Shown here: piece by piece, positions 1-11,869 of the stretch | Position numbering within the stretch: the stretch's first letter is position 1 | Layout of the letters: each line of letters starts with the position of its first letter | NCBI GenBank assembly: GCA_013407085.1 | Contig: JACCGJ010000212.1 | Span: 1 to 64,000 of the forward strand | Direction of reading: 5' to 3' | Length of the DNA stretch: 64,000 nucleotides | From: Atriophallophorus winterbourni | Taxonomy: Eukaryota; Platyhelminthes; Trematoda; Plagiorchiida; Microphallidae | Translations under genes and position numbers: made by a program | Notes under the pieces: generated by a model | The model's database searches: none | What the model saw: only the letters and a program-made list of their open reading frames with translations | What the model was told of the DNA's origin: nothing

Positions 1-295
1 TGTATTTCACTGCAGGCTTTATTCTACTCATCTTCCCAAAATCGTTGCGATCGACAAGTTCGATTCACACGGAACTTTGCTTTCTTATTAAAACTTCTTA
101 GAAACTGTATTGCGACATTTTGCTTCATATCATGGCTAATTCCAGATTATCCTCGTGAATTAATTCAATGAGCTGCTTTAGTCACATGGAAATCTATATA
201 AAATATTCGATAAAACATTATACTTCCAACCAGATCTCCTTAACATTCATATCTCCGCTTGGTTTCCAGTACTTAGTTGAGGCCGTGATTAACCA

Positions 296-594
296 CTTGA
301 ATTGAAACAACACAAACAGATTGTGGGGCGTGTGCGATGAAAATGGATGCAAATGAACTTTTTGTTCATGGTCATGGGTTCAAACCCAGTCTACATGAGT
401 GTGGGCTCATGTGATTGAACAGGTTGGTCGTACCAACTTTACCCAACATTGGCATACAAGCGCAACTTGTTTACCATTCTTCCACTGTTTCAAGCGCATG
501 CGGAACCTGATCCTACTGTCCCTACCTGATGAGTGCAAACAGCACGAAACCGGTCGTGTGTGATGGAAATGCATCCAGATGAGCTTTTTGTTCA
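296..594 (+). repeat. Tandem ~226-bp unit with hammerhead and pol III B-box
   Basis: A 40-base block just 3' of the ribozyme cleavage site (555-594) recurs at 329-368 with about six mismatches, giving a 226-bp period. A degenerate ribozyme lies before the first block. Between them, GGTTCAAACCC at 377-387 fits the RNA polymerase III B-box consensus. Known schistosome Sm-alpha elements combine these same parts. Confidence 0.5.
518..562 (+). ncRNA. Hammerhead ribozyme motif, type I, minimal stem III
   Basis: The full conserved core is present: CTGATGA (526-532); stem II GTGC/GCAC with an AAACA loop (533-545); GAAA (546-549); a two-base-pair stem III (AC/GT around CG); and the cleavage site GTC ending at 555. 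Stem I starts G556-C525, T557-A524, G558-T523. Every invariant base (C3 to A9, G12, A13, A14, the 15.1-16.1 pair, H17) fits. A stem III this short usually works as a dimer, as in tandem repeats. Confidence 0.62.
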
Positions 595-1120
595 CTTGAA
601 ATCAATTTTATAATGCATATAATGCATAATATAATGCTGATAACAAGAAGAGCAACAAACTATATATTTTTATACACTAGTCCAGAAGAGACATTTCTAA
701 TAAAAGATTTTTATTCTGTGCAGTTTCACGGTTGAATAAAACTGCACTTTCCATCTTCGTGCTATGATGTCAAAGAGCACATAGCCCTTAGAGGCCTGTA
801 AGCACACGCACTATAAACACCGAAAATGCAATGTGAATCAAGTGAATCTGTTATTTGAGAACAATCAACTACAATTTCTGTTTAAATGTAGGCGCAACAT
901 TTAAGCGTCGTTAAGCTTATTGGTGAAGGCTCTTGTGATCTCAACCCGTAGAGTGGATACAGAACGACAGTAACATCGGAATGGATCACACGTCACTCAA
1001 GCAGCACAAAAGCTGCTTAATGACTTCGTTTAATCGCTTGACATAGCGATTTACGGAACATTATGTCACTCGCATGAATAACAATAACAATAGTAGAAGA
1101 AAATTATAATTTGAAGTAAC

Positions 1121-1280
1121 TGTTGAATAGGGTTTTTGCAAAAATACCATAAAATTTTCAAACACAGAATCATAGCGTGCATACGGATCAAGCGCCTAAG
1201 AAGATTACGTGTGAATTTAGTGCTGTTTACTCACACCCCTCCCTAAACATTAACAAACCGGTTTCTGCTCGTTTACTGTC
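1121..1280 (+). repeat. SINE-B copy, diverged
   Basis: Shares TGTTRAATAGRGTTT, ACACAGAATCA and the later CTCACACCC...ACCGGTTTCTG blocks with 4508-4650, 4690-4840 and the insertion at 33701-33845. Confidence 0.45.
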
Positions 1281-4200
1281 ACAAGGTGAAGACATCGATA
1301 TAAGTTCGATTGAGCCTTAAAGCATCCATGATTATCGCGTTTTACTGTTGTTGCTGTTGTTGGCCTCCTTCGGTCGATGTCGACCATGGATATACATCAC
1401 AATCGCATGAATTTTCAGGTTCTACAGCGTTTTACTAGATAACCATAAACTAGTATGTCAATAAAGGAATATACTCAAATAACATGATGGCTTTGTTTTG
1501 ATAGATGTAGATCACGACCGACAGTTATGTCAAGGCACTAGATCTTATAACTTAAATTCCTAACCTAGATCTGTAAACAATATATCGTCCTTAGTAGAAG
1601 GAATCCATGTATTACAGACCTGTCAGCCGTTTTTGTTACAACGTTCATACCGCTTGCATTTATTTTAATGACATCCGTATAAGTTGATGGAGCCTCCGTT
1701 TTATCTTACGAGGTGATAAATTAACGTGACTAATATGGTTGGATAAAACAGAGAACCCACGGCAAACAAATCTATTTTGTGCAACATCTGCTTCGCAACT
1801 GACTGTGGTTAACCCAGCTGCGCAGAGGCAAACAACCCACCTGTTTTTTAATCGCAAAGTTATCAAAACAAACGAAATAAGAAGTGAGGGTAAATCTGTT
1901 TACCGTAAGAAAAACAAAAAAATGTTTTCAATTTTCTATCAATAGTTCTATATGGAAGTTATTCGTCAAGTGAAATTTCATGGATGTTTATAACAGAAAT
2001 CTGGATAAGGTAAGTAGATTCGAGCATCAAGATTCATGCATTGATGGGTACTATGCTTTCCAACGAATGTGGCAATTGATACAAGTTAGAATCCGAGGGG
2101 CATCTTTTATATAGCAAATGAGACAAACATAGAGCAGTCAAACTTTGTCTCAAGTGAGATTTTCAAGCCTCATTCGGTGGTTGTGCCTAATAGAAAAAAG
2201 CGTTTGTAGTTAGACACTATTCAAGAGATTGTGATTTAACTCTGGATGAGTATCGATACACTTCTACGTTGCTCTGTTTCGAACGGATGAACCTCACAGA
2301 AGTTGACACAAATGATGAATGAAGTTTAAGTTTGGTATTTATGTGACATTCATACCTCATAGACCGGCGCTGGGGTCACAAAAAGCACAGCTTCACAATT
2401 ACCATATCATAGTTAATATTCGTTGATGAAAAGGAATAAAAATAGCTACTTAAGTTAAAGTATAGTCCAGTTGAATACTTAAAATGAGTCAATACGCAGG
2501 TGTCGTTAAATCGTTATGCAACAAATGAGTGTCCAAATTTCGAATGAAAGTTTAGACACTGGGAGCGATGACAATATTTTCGGGGAAGGCATTCAAACGG
2601 AAACAGACGCGAGCAGAATCAAAGTATCGGCGACAGCTGATTCGGGACTGGTGAATTTGTAGTGTCGCTGTGTGGCTGCGTGTATGTTGTGACTCACGAT
2701 ATTCGAATAAATGTTTTAAAGAATGATGTGGGGTATTTAATAATTTGTGTGTTAATATCACGTCACTCCGAAGGTTTCTTAGTAGACGAAAACGATTGAG
2801 ATGAATGGAAGCAGCCATCTCAAAATATTCGAAGTATTTATTCAAAATAATTTAAAACTCATCGGACATGTCGGCAAAATGTCTCATTCATTTTACAGCC
2901 CGATTTGTGATGCAGACACTCATTTGACGGGAACCAGAGATGATTTTGAAATGTTACCCAGCCTGTTAGAAACAGAATACAAAGCTTACAATGAATTTCA
3001 ATCACTCTGTTTTGTAACAAGATGAAAATTAGGCGTGAAGTCCACGGTCAATTCTTGGAGTATGAACAGAACAATGAAAACAATGATTGGTGTGTAAAAT
3101 AGTGAGTTAAACACTATCCAAGCTACAAAAAACAACAAAACTTTGCGACCTTAAACTTAGATTCTTGCACGTTGATATTATGACGAAATTGTTGACCTGA
3201 AAGTGATTCACCTAAAAACAATGGCGCTCATTTTTTCACTGCTGCATCGAAATTCTGTGGTCAATCGTCCAACCGCTGTAAATTCGACATACGTGGAAAG
3301 CACAAATCGTGAGGAGTGCCTAAGTTCGTCTGTTCTGCGTCTACTTATACGTACCTCAAACTACGCCAATAAATATCTGAAAATTAGCGTTTAAAATATT
3401 GCAAATTTGCATGAGCCCATGCAAACAATCCTCTTACCTAGATTTTCAAATATATTTTCCGTGCTTGGTAATGAACTGTCTTCCAGCTAGATGTTTTCAC
3501 CAGTCTATGAAGAAAGGTTTCACGCAAGAAATATTTCAGGAGGAAAGAAACATTACTGATGCGATTCAAACATATCCTTGCAGAAATCGTAACTGTTCAT
3601 ATTTTAAAATATAATGTGTTTCTGAGGTCCATGTCTCAATGCGATTTCAATACCCTAATTTGGCTTTGGGCTGCCCAGCTGCAGTAATGAGTTTAATTTA
3701 AATGGTTGCACATCTTACTGGAACTGAGCTCTCCTCAGTGGACAATAAATGACAACTACTTTGCAGACAAAGGGTCACAAGCTAGATAACTGGATTTTTG
3801 AAATAAACCAACTAATAATCTCACCGAAATGCTATACTTTGGTTGAAAAAAATGTTTGCAACATTGATTAAGGGAACAAACCCAAAAGAATCCAAACCTC
3901 AGAGAGGTATTCTTCGTCAAGAAAAGAGACTGATTACACGTTTGCAACTCGTTTATATTTGTCTTGAGCACTTGACAAAAATCAATTTGTATTTGGACAC
4001 GGCGATTCATTATACAAATGGTAGTTACAGTGGTTTCAAAGCTAATCGCTCACGCATTGTTTCAAGTCTTACTGAACCTAATTTTATTGAATCCACCTGG
4101 TGACATGAAACGGCAAGAAACCGGATGTGGAGTTTAACTGGAGGATATTAGTAGAATCTCTGATGATAATAAATCAATTTGGAAATTGCATCGGAAAGCA

Positions 4201-4507
4201 CCCTGAATCAAAAGGAATGACAATCTTTAACAATATATTTAGTAATAGCCAACTACTTTTCAGACGTACGCCACCGTGTGAATCACGCTAACATGGATGT
4301 GTGATTCCACATATTGCACAGTTCCGTGTCAAAAAGTTTGAAATGACTAACACCGGCGCTCAGAATGATCTACGGTGACGTTGGTTTCAGCTACGTATTG
4401 CCCCAAGTGTCCAGTAGTTCAAGACAAAAGAATGGGTCAATGGATATTGACCGCATTTGCACATAAGACGTAAACGTTTTCTAAAGATGAATATCCTTTG
4501 ACGCCAC

Positions 4508-4650
4508 TGTTAAATAGAGTTTGATCAACATACATAGCGGTTATAATACAGAATCACAAAGTGACTCCGTGTCAAGCGATACTGCTCTCATCTCCCATAC
4601 TTAAATACCACTCACGGTTTCTATTGGCTTGCGTTCATCATGTGAGACAG
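4508..4650 (+). repeat. SINE-B copy
   Basis: Contains ACAGAATCACAAAGTGACTC followed by a CGGTTTCTATTGGC-type 3' block, matching the other SINE-B copies. Confidence 0.5.
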
Positions 4651-4689
4651 TAGAAATCTGGTAAACAATGTTATAATTTGGATACACAG

Positions 4690-4840
4690 TTACGTCCAGT
4701 CAGTATAACGAACCACTATGTTCAAAGACAGCATCTTATAGTGACTCCGGATAAAGCGTTCATGGCGTTTATAATTTACCCTTGCTCACACCCTTCGCAC
4801 TTGAGTCCCACAACCGGTTTCTGTTGGCTAAATTTACTAG
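4690..4840 (+). repeat. SINE-B copy
   Basis: Contains AACGAACCACTATGTTCA and a GTGACTCCGGATAAAGCG block, then CAACCGGTTTCTGTTGG. It sits about 40 bp from the previous copy in the same direction. Confidence 0.5.
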
Positions 4841-6302
4841 GCGGGGATAAAAGTTTAGTTACAGCGACCCAGGTTCACGCACCTGCAAATGTTTGTATTG
4901 ATCTATTGCAAAATATTCCTTACTCCATATCACTCATCAAAACATGTATTCTAATATATACGCGCAGCTACTCGGCAACACTACGAATTCCGCATTCCCA
5001 TATGAGCTGTGCGAGTCTGTTTCTCTTGGAATGCCCTCTCTAAACTATTGGTACCGCCTCGAGTGTCGAGATATTCTTTCGAATTATTGACCCATATTTG
5101 CTGCGTAAAGATTTGACTGCACTTGTGTATTAACTCACGGCAGGTATTTAAATGGACTATACTTAAAATTACGTGAATATGATTTTTTCTTCTTGATGAA
5201 GGAATATTTGCCATGCTATGGTAGTTTTGACGTTGGTTTTTGCAACATAAATTCGTGAAACTTGAATCTAGGACACCCTACACATTTAAGTGGTATTTTT
5301 GGATTAATGGCATGCATTATGCGTTGATTGACACAACCTGAAGAAGTTTCTGTGTCATGAGCAGAACGTTACCAAACCTGCTTATACCGTTTCGTTTATA
5401 AATGTCACGACTAAGGATTCCCTATTATTTTCTATCAAATTTGGAACCCTCACAAACTGAAAGGAATAATTTCAGAGAAATGAAAGACAATGGTGTTCAC
5501 ACAGTCCAAAGGCAATCCAATGATTTTTGTTCATTCCCTAAATTTCTGACTCATTTTATCTGATGTATGGCAATTTTTCTTCAAGCTTTTCCCACTTATA
5601 TTGTACTTGGTACGAATAACACAGAATTCCACATACATACATAGAGAGACGCGGATAGTTGTTAGCGCATTAACCGTCTGATTGCCATAGCAAAACTGAA
5701 AGCGAAACCCACACCGCGGTCATAAAAATTCTAAAAGGCATCAACCGCAAATTGACACCCACACTTCGCTTGGGTAGCAATCTTATCGCGGGTAAAAGAT
5801 TGATCGACGTTGAAGCGGATATTTCCACACACAAATGCGGGGGCGTAAAATGTTGGCAATCGAAACCAGGTCGAACTGTTAGATCGGACACCTGCTGCAA
5901 AGGTCACCCACTGATTTGAAAGAATGGTGCGCATCGTTGTTGAAGTGCCAGGTTTATCGTTAGGTTGGGTGAAACCGTGTTTCATTAATTAATTACAGCA
6001 AACTGCGCAGTAAATTCAGGCGAAAAAATACACCTTGCACAGTAAAACAGCAACAATAATATCTGAGCCTGAAATGCGGCGAAATGATACATGAATTATT
6101 ACAGATTTAATATTGATACTGAGATTAGATTCGTTGAGACCGACAGCACTTTGGATGTGTTCCCGCTGTTACGATAGTCATAGTTTTGAAAGCTTAGGCA
6201 GAAAGAAAGTTTAAAGAATTAAGCCAAACTAGCAGTAGTTTGGGCATTCAAACATTCATTGCAGTCCGCTCAATCATACTTCATAACTAACTCGGAGTTT
6301 TT

Positions 6303-6420
6303 AGGTCAAACTCATCCCTTTCTATTTAGGATTTTATTGTGTAATGCTTGTACGGTAGTTAACCTCTCCCTAATAGCTACCGGGGTTCTGCTCTCTATGA
6401 TGACGATGATAATAATAATA
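6303..6420 (+). mobile_element. LINE 3'-end fragment with GAT/AAT tail
   Basis: CCCTTTCTATTTAGGATTTT and the following ~50 bases resemble 50765-50820. The segment ends in GATGACGATGATAATAATAA, a simple-repeat tail typical of RTE-type non-LTR elements. Confidence 0.35.
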
Positions 6421-7554
6421 CTGGTTCGAATTACACAAATCGAAAACGGTGATATCTCACCATCAAATCCTGTGTTTTTCTATGTGTTAATTTCCCAATC
6501 GATCTCGGCAAGCATCCAGCGAAATCGCAAAGTGAGAAATCCTGGCTAAGTGTATCTCCTATTTCTGCAATGGGTAATCGAATCGCTGACATTACATCTA
6601 ACAGGCGCACACGCTACCGTAGCAAAATGATGCCCCCAAGCGGAGGAGATTTAAGCGGCCATTTCTGGAATGATCTCCTATCAGCATTTGTTTAAAATGT
6701 TATAGTATTCGCCCGACTGGCGAGCTAGACGGTATAATTTATGACACATTTTAATACAGCAACGTTTATTTCACTAATTGAACTAAACACTGGTCTGAAA
6801 GTTCAGAGTAAAATTCGATGTTTTAAAGACGCAGAATTTGTGTACACAAATTTTTACTCGAAGAAAAATCTCACTCTTTTCAATCGGTGAATAGATTTTG
6901 TGCGAAACTAATACTGACAAGCGCAAGGGATTTTAGCAACAACAAAATATTCAGCAACCTGGGGCGTTTGAACTTTCGACCTTGAATTAACAGGTCAATC
7001 TACTTGATGCCCCATGTTTCTTTTGAGAACGTTAGTTAACGGAGATCCTAAGGTCAAACTCTGTTTCCGAAAAACACGAAGCCACTCGTTGATCATAGCT
7101 GGAAGAATGAGATAAACAAAATCGTGCAATACTGTGTTCATGCGATTGTACGCAGCCTGCGAGTCTGGTGCCATTGGTCAAAACACTGGGTCGACGAAGC
7201 CTTAAATAATAGTCTACTGTCGGCAGGTGCCAGCAAATTGAATATCATGACTTTTTAATTGACTGATAAAACACACTATTTCTCTGCAATGGGAATATTT
7301 GGGACCAATCTGGGGAGATCTCAACGATCATCCACCTTATTGAACGACTTAGCAATTTCAACCGCTTCAGCATGTAAGCGCTCGCCATACGGTTTAATAC
7401 CGCGTTTTAACGCTTAGACAGTTTAAATCGACGCTGTGAGTTGTAGCGAATGTATGTTTTGCCAAGGCTGAATCACGAATAAGGGATTGATATTCCTTCA
7501 TATTCAAGGGCTGCTTTGTGACAACAATTCGATGTTCTCTCGATCTGATGTGAA

Positions 7555-7607
7555 GTTCTTTGACTGTGCGGCACTTTGCCTGTATCAGGCTTATGCTTTC
7601 ATATCAT
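7555..7607 (+). repeat. SINE-A 3' fragment
   Basis: GACTGTGCGGCACTTTGCCT with the GGCTT..GCTTTCAT ending of the SINE-A family. Confidence 0.6.
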
Positions 7608-8689
7608 ACCTCTGGAAATCTGCTTCATGTAAACACCAGGAACAGCCTTACATTGGATTCTGTAGATGCTATTCTTGGCGCTTGATAAAGGTTTCTTATC
7701 CGTAAGATGCACCAGGATCGATGTTCTGATGTTTATAAGTCACACATAGGGACGCTGGTTTCACTAGTTTCCTGATTGCTTCTGATGTACCTTTAAAATA
7801 CGGCAAACGAACCTTAGCTCGGCATCTACTTCCTGTGCCACAGTCGAAAACGGGAGGGCGCCTGTTGAGAAAATGACTCAAAATACACTGTGTAACTTAG
7901 CAGCTGTAATTCAATTGAGCTGTGTCAAAGACCAAGTCCCACAAAACATGTTAAATTAATCCAATTTCAGGTATTCGTTTTAAAAGCCGAATGTGCGCAT
8001 GCGCTTTATCCTAGCCTGGTTGCAAAATCCGGGAGGATGTCCGCTCATCCTCAGTGTTTGAGAATCATTTTCGCGAATCACGACAATGAGACAGATGCCA
8101 GTCTTTAAGGCATGAAGCATTCTGGTTTGTGGTCATTATGACATATTTGTGGCATCATCCACTTGCTATTATCAACCCAGTAAAAGCTGTACGAGAAGGC
8201 TTCATGGCCGGTAAACGACTGAAGTGTAGGATTACGCTCTTTAGGAACAGGTAAAAGTGATCAGAAAAGATAAAAGCAGACAACAAACTTCTTAGAGGCT
8301 AAAGACGGTAGCAGATCTGAAATAAAGAATAAAACCACAGAACAAACCGGGGCTCTCACATTATTAGAAGAAGAAAATCAGAATAGCCAACGAGCAAGAG
8401 ATCCAACAAGCGAATACCTAAGGCGGACATATTATAGAATGCAAGCATCGGGGAGCGGCAAGCAACCGGAAGGGAAGGAATCGCAGATGAAACCATGTAT
8501 AAAAATTTATGCATGAAATAAAGGCCAAGTATCCGATCGAATCCACCCAAACATCTAAATAGTTTCGTACGAAGATTTAATGATAGTAAAATTTAGCTTC
8601 ATTCCATAAAGAAAGTCACTGCTGCGTATTTCTCCTTTCCTAGGTATTCATTCGCCTATCTAACTCAAAAATAACATCACATCTCCGAT

Positions 8690-8768
8690 ACCTGTCTAGG
8701 ACTGGGCAACCTGGCACTCTCAATAGCCATTACTTTGCCTGAATCCAGGCTTGTGACCTCATACTAGG
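8690..8768 (+). repeat. SINE-A 3' fragment, diverged
   Basis: CTGTCTAGG.CTGGGCAACCTG followed by a diverged CTTTGCCTGAATCCAGGCTT ending. Confidence 0.5.
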
Positions 8769-10379
8769 TTAATGCGAATAAAGATGGTGTTTCATCGGAG
8801 CGAAAATACCAGCGACAAACGGGTACAAAGAAAACCAACGTACGTACGCAACGATTCACATGTTGGATTAGCAGAGAAAAACGAAAAAACTCGTACACAG
8901 CATGGTGAAAAACGCGAGCGTCGAGCAAAAAATGACATGATCGACCGGACACACGATAAACGAACGTGAGCAGAAACAGAGGAGCTAATAATTGGTTATG
9001 TGAATGAGTGATCGGAGAAGAAATAGTCCAAGCAAGCGGTACAATATACGTCTACAATACATGTCATGAAGCAGCGATGAAAAAGCGCTGGAAAATGATG
9101 AAAAAGCAATCGCAAGCGCGTCAACGTGAAAAAAGCAAGTGACGAATAATTCAAGGCCGGAAAAACGGACAATCAACAAAAATCAAAGGCATCCATGCAC
9201 CTGGAACGGGAACAAAAAGAAGAGGTGAATATTCAGATAGAAGACTGCTGAGATAATCAATGTTGAACTGAAATAGATCGAATTTTAAAGGAATGAATAA
9301 AAGGGTAAACACCGTTGAGCAATTACGTTTGTACCAGAAAGGTAATCGCACTCAGTGTGGCACTTAAGCTAAGCAATCAGGATGGCGAATCCTATAGCTT
9401 TCGATAAGTTTATAACGCAAGATACAGAAAACGTGTTGCTCTAAAAGATTAGACTAGGCCTAGTTAATAAACACAAAGAGTTGACACGGAAATCATAAAT
9501 AAATTGTGAACTATTTACTAAAACATTAGAGCAGATGGAACGATAGAGTGGACAGGGCCGTGGAAAGCGTTACGGAAGATTCAGTGAAAAGACGAATCGA
9601 ATAATCAAGTTAATAGGAGAAAACGAGTTCTAACAACTAATGTTGCACGGTGATGTACAAGAAGCAATGCATTTTGATATCCGTAGATCCTTAGTATTGA
9701 TCACATTGAAATACATTTGCGTTAAGTAGAAAACGATAACGAAAGCTGCATGGTTAACTGAAAACATATGGTTCGAACTAGGCGGTCCGAAATATGAAGG
9801 TGACGAATCTCCATAATCAAGGGAATATCGTGATTTCAGTCACCACAGTTTACTCCATGGTACATCGACCGTAAAGTATATAAAGGGTTGCTATTGAGTT
9901 CACAATTTCCATCTTCGAGAAACCGAGCATCTGAAACTTGACTTACGCTAGCAAACTCCTGCGACCGGCCAACAAAGCGAAAGCATTTTAAATTTTTGCC
10001 AAGCATTTGCTTATGTGGGGTTTAGAAACGAGTAGGTTGACCGCGGTAATCGTTGAACGATCTCAGGCAATTAGAAATAGGTGCCTCAGAGAATACCGCT
10101 GGGTATCTGCTGGCCTGTGACCCTCAGCAATGAAAAGGCATAACAACGCAGCAAGTGAATAGATCTGTTTATCATTGACGTTGGATTGGAGATGGCACGG
10201 TAGCTACCTTATTTCAAGTATCCTCTTAAAATTATTGGCAATTATTGCAAGTGAAGCAGAGACGAAAAGTTGATGCGGAGTACGGCAGGTATAGGTAACC
10301 CATTCAAGTTTATACGTGCTTTTTCTTATACGAATACAATAGCTTTATAACCTGGTAATCATTTCGCGTGGCTGGCTTG

Positions 10380-10945
10380 CCGAAATATCTCCACGTGATG
10401 CCAGCTGGGTGGGCTCGGTTCTCCGAGCTCAGCGAAAGGTTCGGCGGTAGTCTGAGGGTGTGGTGGGTTTTCGCCTGGCAAGCGTTCTCCCTATAAAAAG
10501 CCACAAAAATCCAATGATGACACCACGACGCGGCGGATGTGACTCGCCGCTTCAAAAGTCACTGCCCCTTGTCCTATCCAAGGACATTGTATGGTGCACA
10601 GGCAAAACTGCAGTCACCAACCTATCAACGGGGTTATCGGGCTCCGAACTGGAAATTCTCAGAAAAGGGCGTATGAACCGCTTCGTCGGTCACCGGCCAC
10701 CGATAGGTGCGAACCTCTCTCGCTCCACTGCCTTGTGGGTAAAGGCTCGGGTGGGACCCCCTAAACGAAATCTCCCCTACTTCGGTGTAGGCAACCGGGT
10801 AGTATCATGCCTACGTTCAACGATGCCGATGACAACGCTTTGTACCCCCCTTCTTGCTTTGTACATCTCATTGTTTATGTTGAACGGCACTATATCTGTA
10901 TCAGATTGTGCAAATATAATAATCATCATCATCATCATTTCGCGT
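10380..10945 (+). mobile_element. GC-rich dispersed element with ATAATCATC tail (contig A copy)
   Basis: About 560 bp, clearly richer in GC than its surroundings, ending in ATAATAATCATCATCATCAT. It starts near a perfect 6-bp hairpin GCTCGG-TTCT-CCGAGC (10413-10428). The open frame across it has no protein signature. The tail suggests a LINE-mobilised element; the family is not identified. Confidence 0.45.
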
Positions 10946-11384
10946 TGTTCGCAAGGGTGGTACACATCAGTAGAGGCTATAGATGACGAAAAGTAATTTT
11001 CAACGATGAGAACAAACTCGGTGTGTGGAAAATGAGCAACCGTCGGAACTGAGCGTTAATTTAGAAGGCGATACCGAAACAATTGCATACGTATCAATCA
11101 ATCAATCAATAACTCACCGGCGAGGAGAAACACGCGGAACCGGATGGAATTACGGAGAAAAACGAGAAAAGCTTGGAGGCGATTTGACTCTAAGTTGACA
11201 TTGATGAACAGGGCACGAGTTTGTCGGTAAAGGAAAAAACACATTGTGTCGGCGAGTGAGAGAAAAAGAAAGAAAAGGTCGCGCAAAAATCACGAGAAGA
11301 CAAGCATTCGTCGAAAGGTAACATTCGTTGTATATAAATGACTGGATACAATCTTATAAGCGTGTCGGTCGGACACGGTTTTGG

Positions 11385-11422
11385 AATAATAATAACAACA
11401 ACAATAATAATAATAATCGTAA
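11385..11422 (+). repeat. AAT/AAC microsatellite (contig A)
   Basis: A run of AAT and AAC trinucleotides. The counterpart at 26096-26135 is one trinucleotide longer, so the locus is variable in length. Confidence 0.8.
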
Positions 11423-11498
11423 TACAAGCATGAATGAACAAGGGGAAACAAGTTCACGAGAAAGAATGCGGGAAGAAGACAATAGGGTCGCGCTGGTC

Positions 11499-11609
11499 TC
11501 AAACAGACGTGGCAGATTTGGCATGAAATTCCACTTGGTCTACGGTCCCATGTAAAACAGCGACATCTTGATCCAATCCGGTGACATTCAGCACCGCGAG
11601 GTCGAAGGC
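11499..11609 (-). CDS. Possible further 3' exon, second assembled copy (contig A)
   Basis: Counterpart of 26212-26322. The only difference noticed is in the acceptor (GCAG here, CCAG there); both are valid AG sites. The product is not recognised. Confidence 0.25.
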   Translation of the reverse strand, partial: AFDLAVLNVTGLDQDVAVLHGTVDQVEFHAKSATSV

Positions 11610-11660
11610 CTGCAACGAATGAGAACATCAAGCGTGTGCATCCAATTCAGAAACGATGAA

Positions 11661-11730
11661 TGAAAGCACAAGCCTGATCCAGGCAAAGTGCCTGCACGTG
11701 GGGTAAGATACTGTCAGGTTGCCCGCCCGG
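11661..11730 (-). repeat. SINE-A fragment, internally deleted (contig A)
   Basis: TGAAAGCACAAGCCTGATCC and GATACTGTCAGGTTGCCC are joined with the middle segment missing. The counterpart in contig B is at 26374-26443. Confidence 0.75.
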
Positions 11731-11869
11731 AAGCAAGCGCACCATGGCATGACAAATATATCATCATATGGGTTGTGATATCGACTCAATGAGAAACAAA
11801 TAGGCGACAATTTCGAGTGACGAGCTACGGTTTACTGCCGATGAGAATCCATGGAACACAATGTAAATA

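Larger units (their letters stand above)
595..10379. other. Left flank: no recognised gene
   Basis: Apart from the SINE-B copies, the LINE tail near 6.3-6.4 kb and two SINE-A scraps (7.56 and 8.69 kb), I see nothing supportable here. Open frames are short, on both strands, and without domain signatures. From about 8.2 kb rightward the plus strand becomes visibly A-rich, which fits introns or 3' sequence of a minus-strand transcript. Confidence 0.5.

Noticed and set aside
5670..5985. 84-codon minus-strand frame
   Set aside because: No recognisable motif, and two overlapping frames are equally open; unsupported.
10460..10996. 178-codon open frame on the plus strand
   Set aside because: It lies inside the GC-rich dispersed element, ends in an Ile run from the ATC tail, has no protein signature, and is broken in the other copy.
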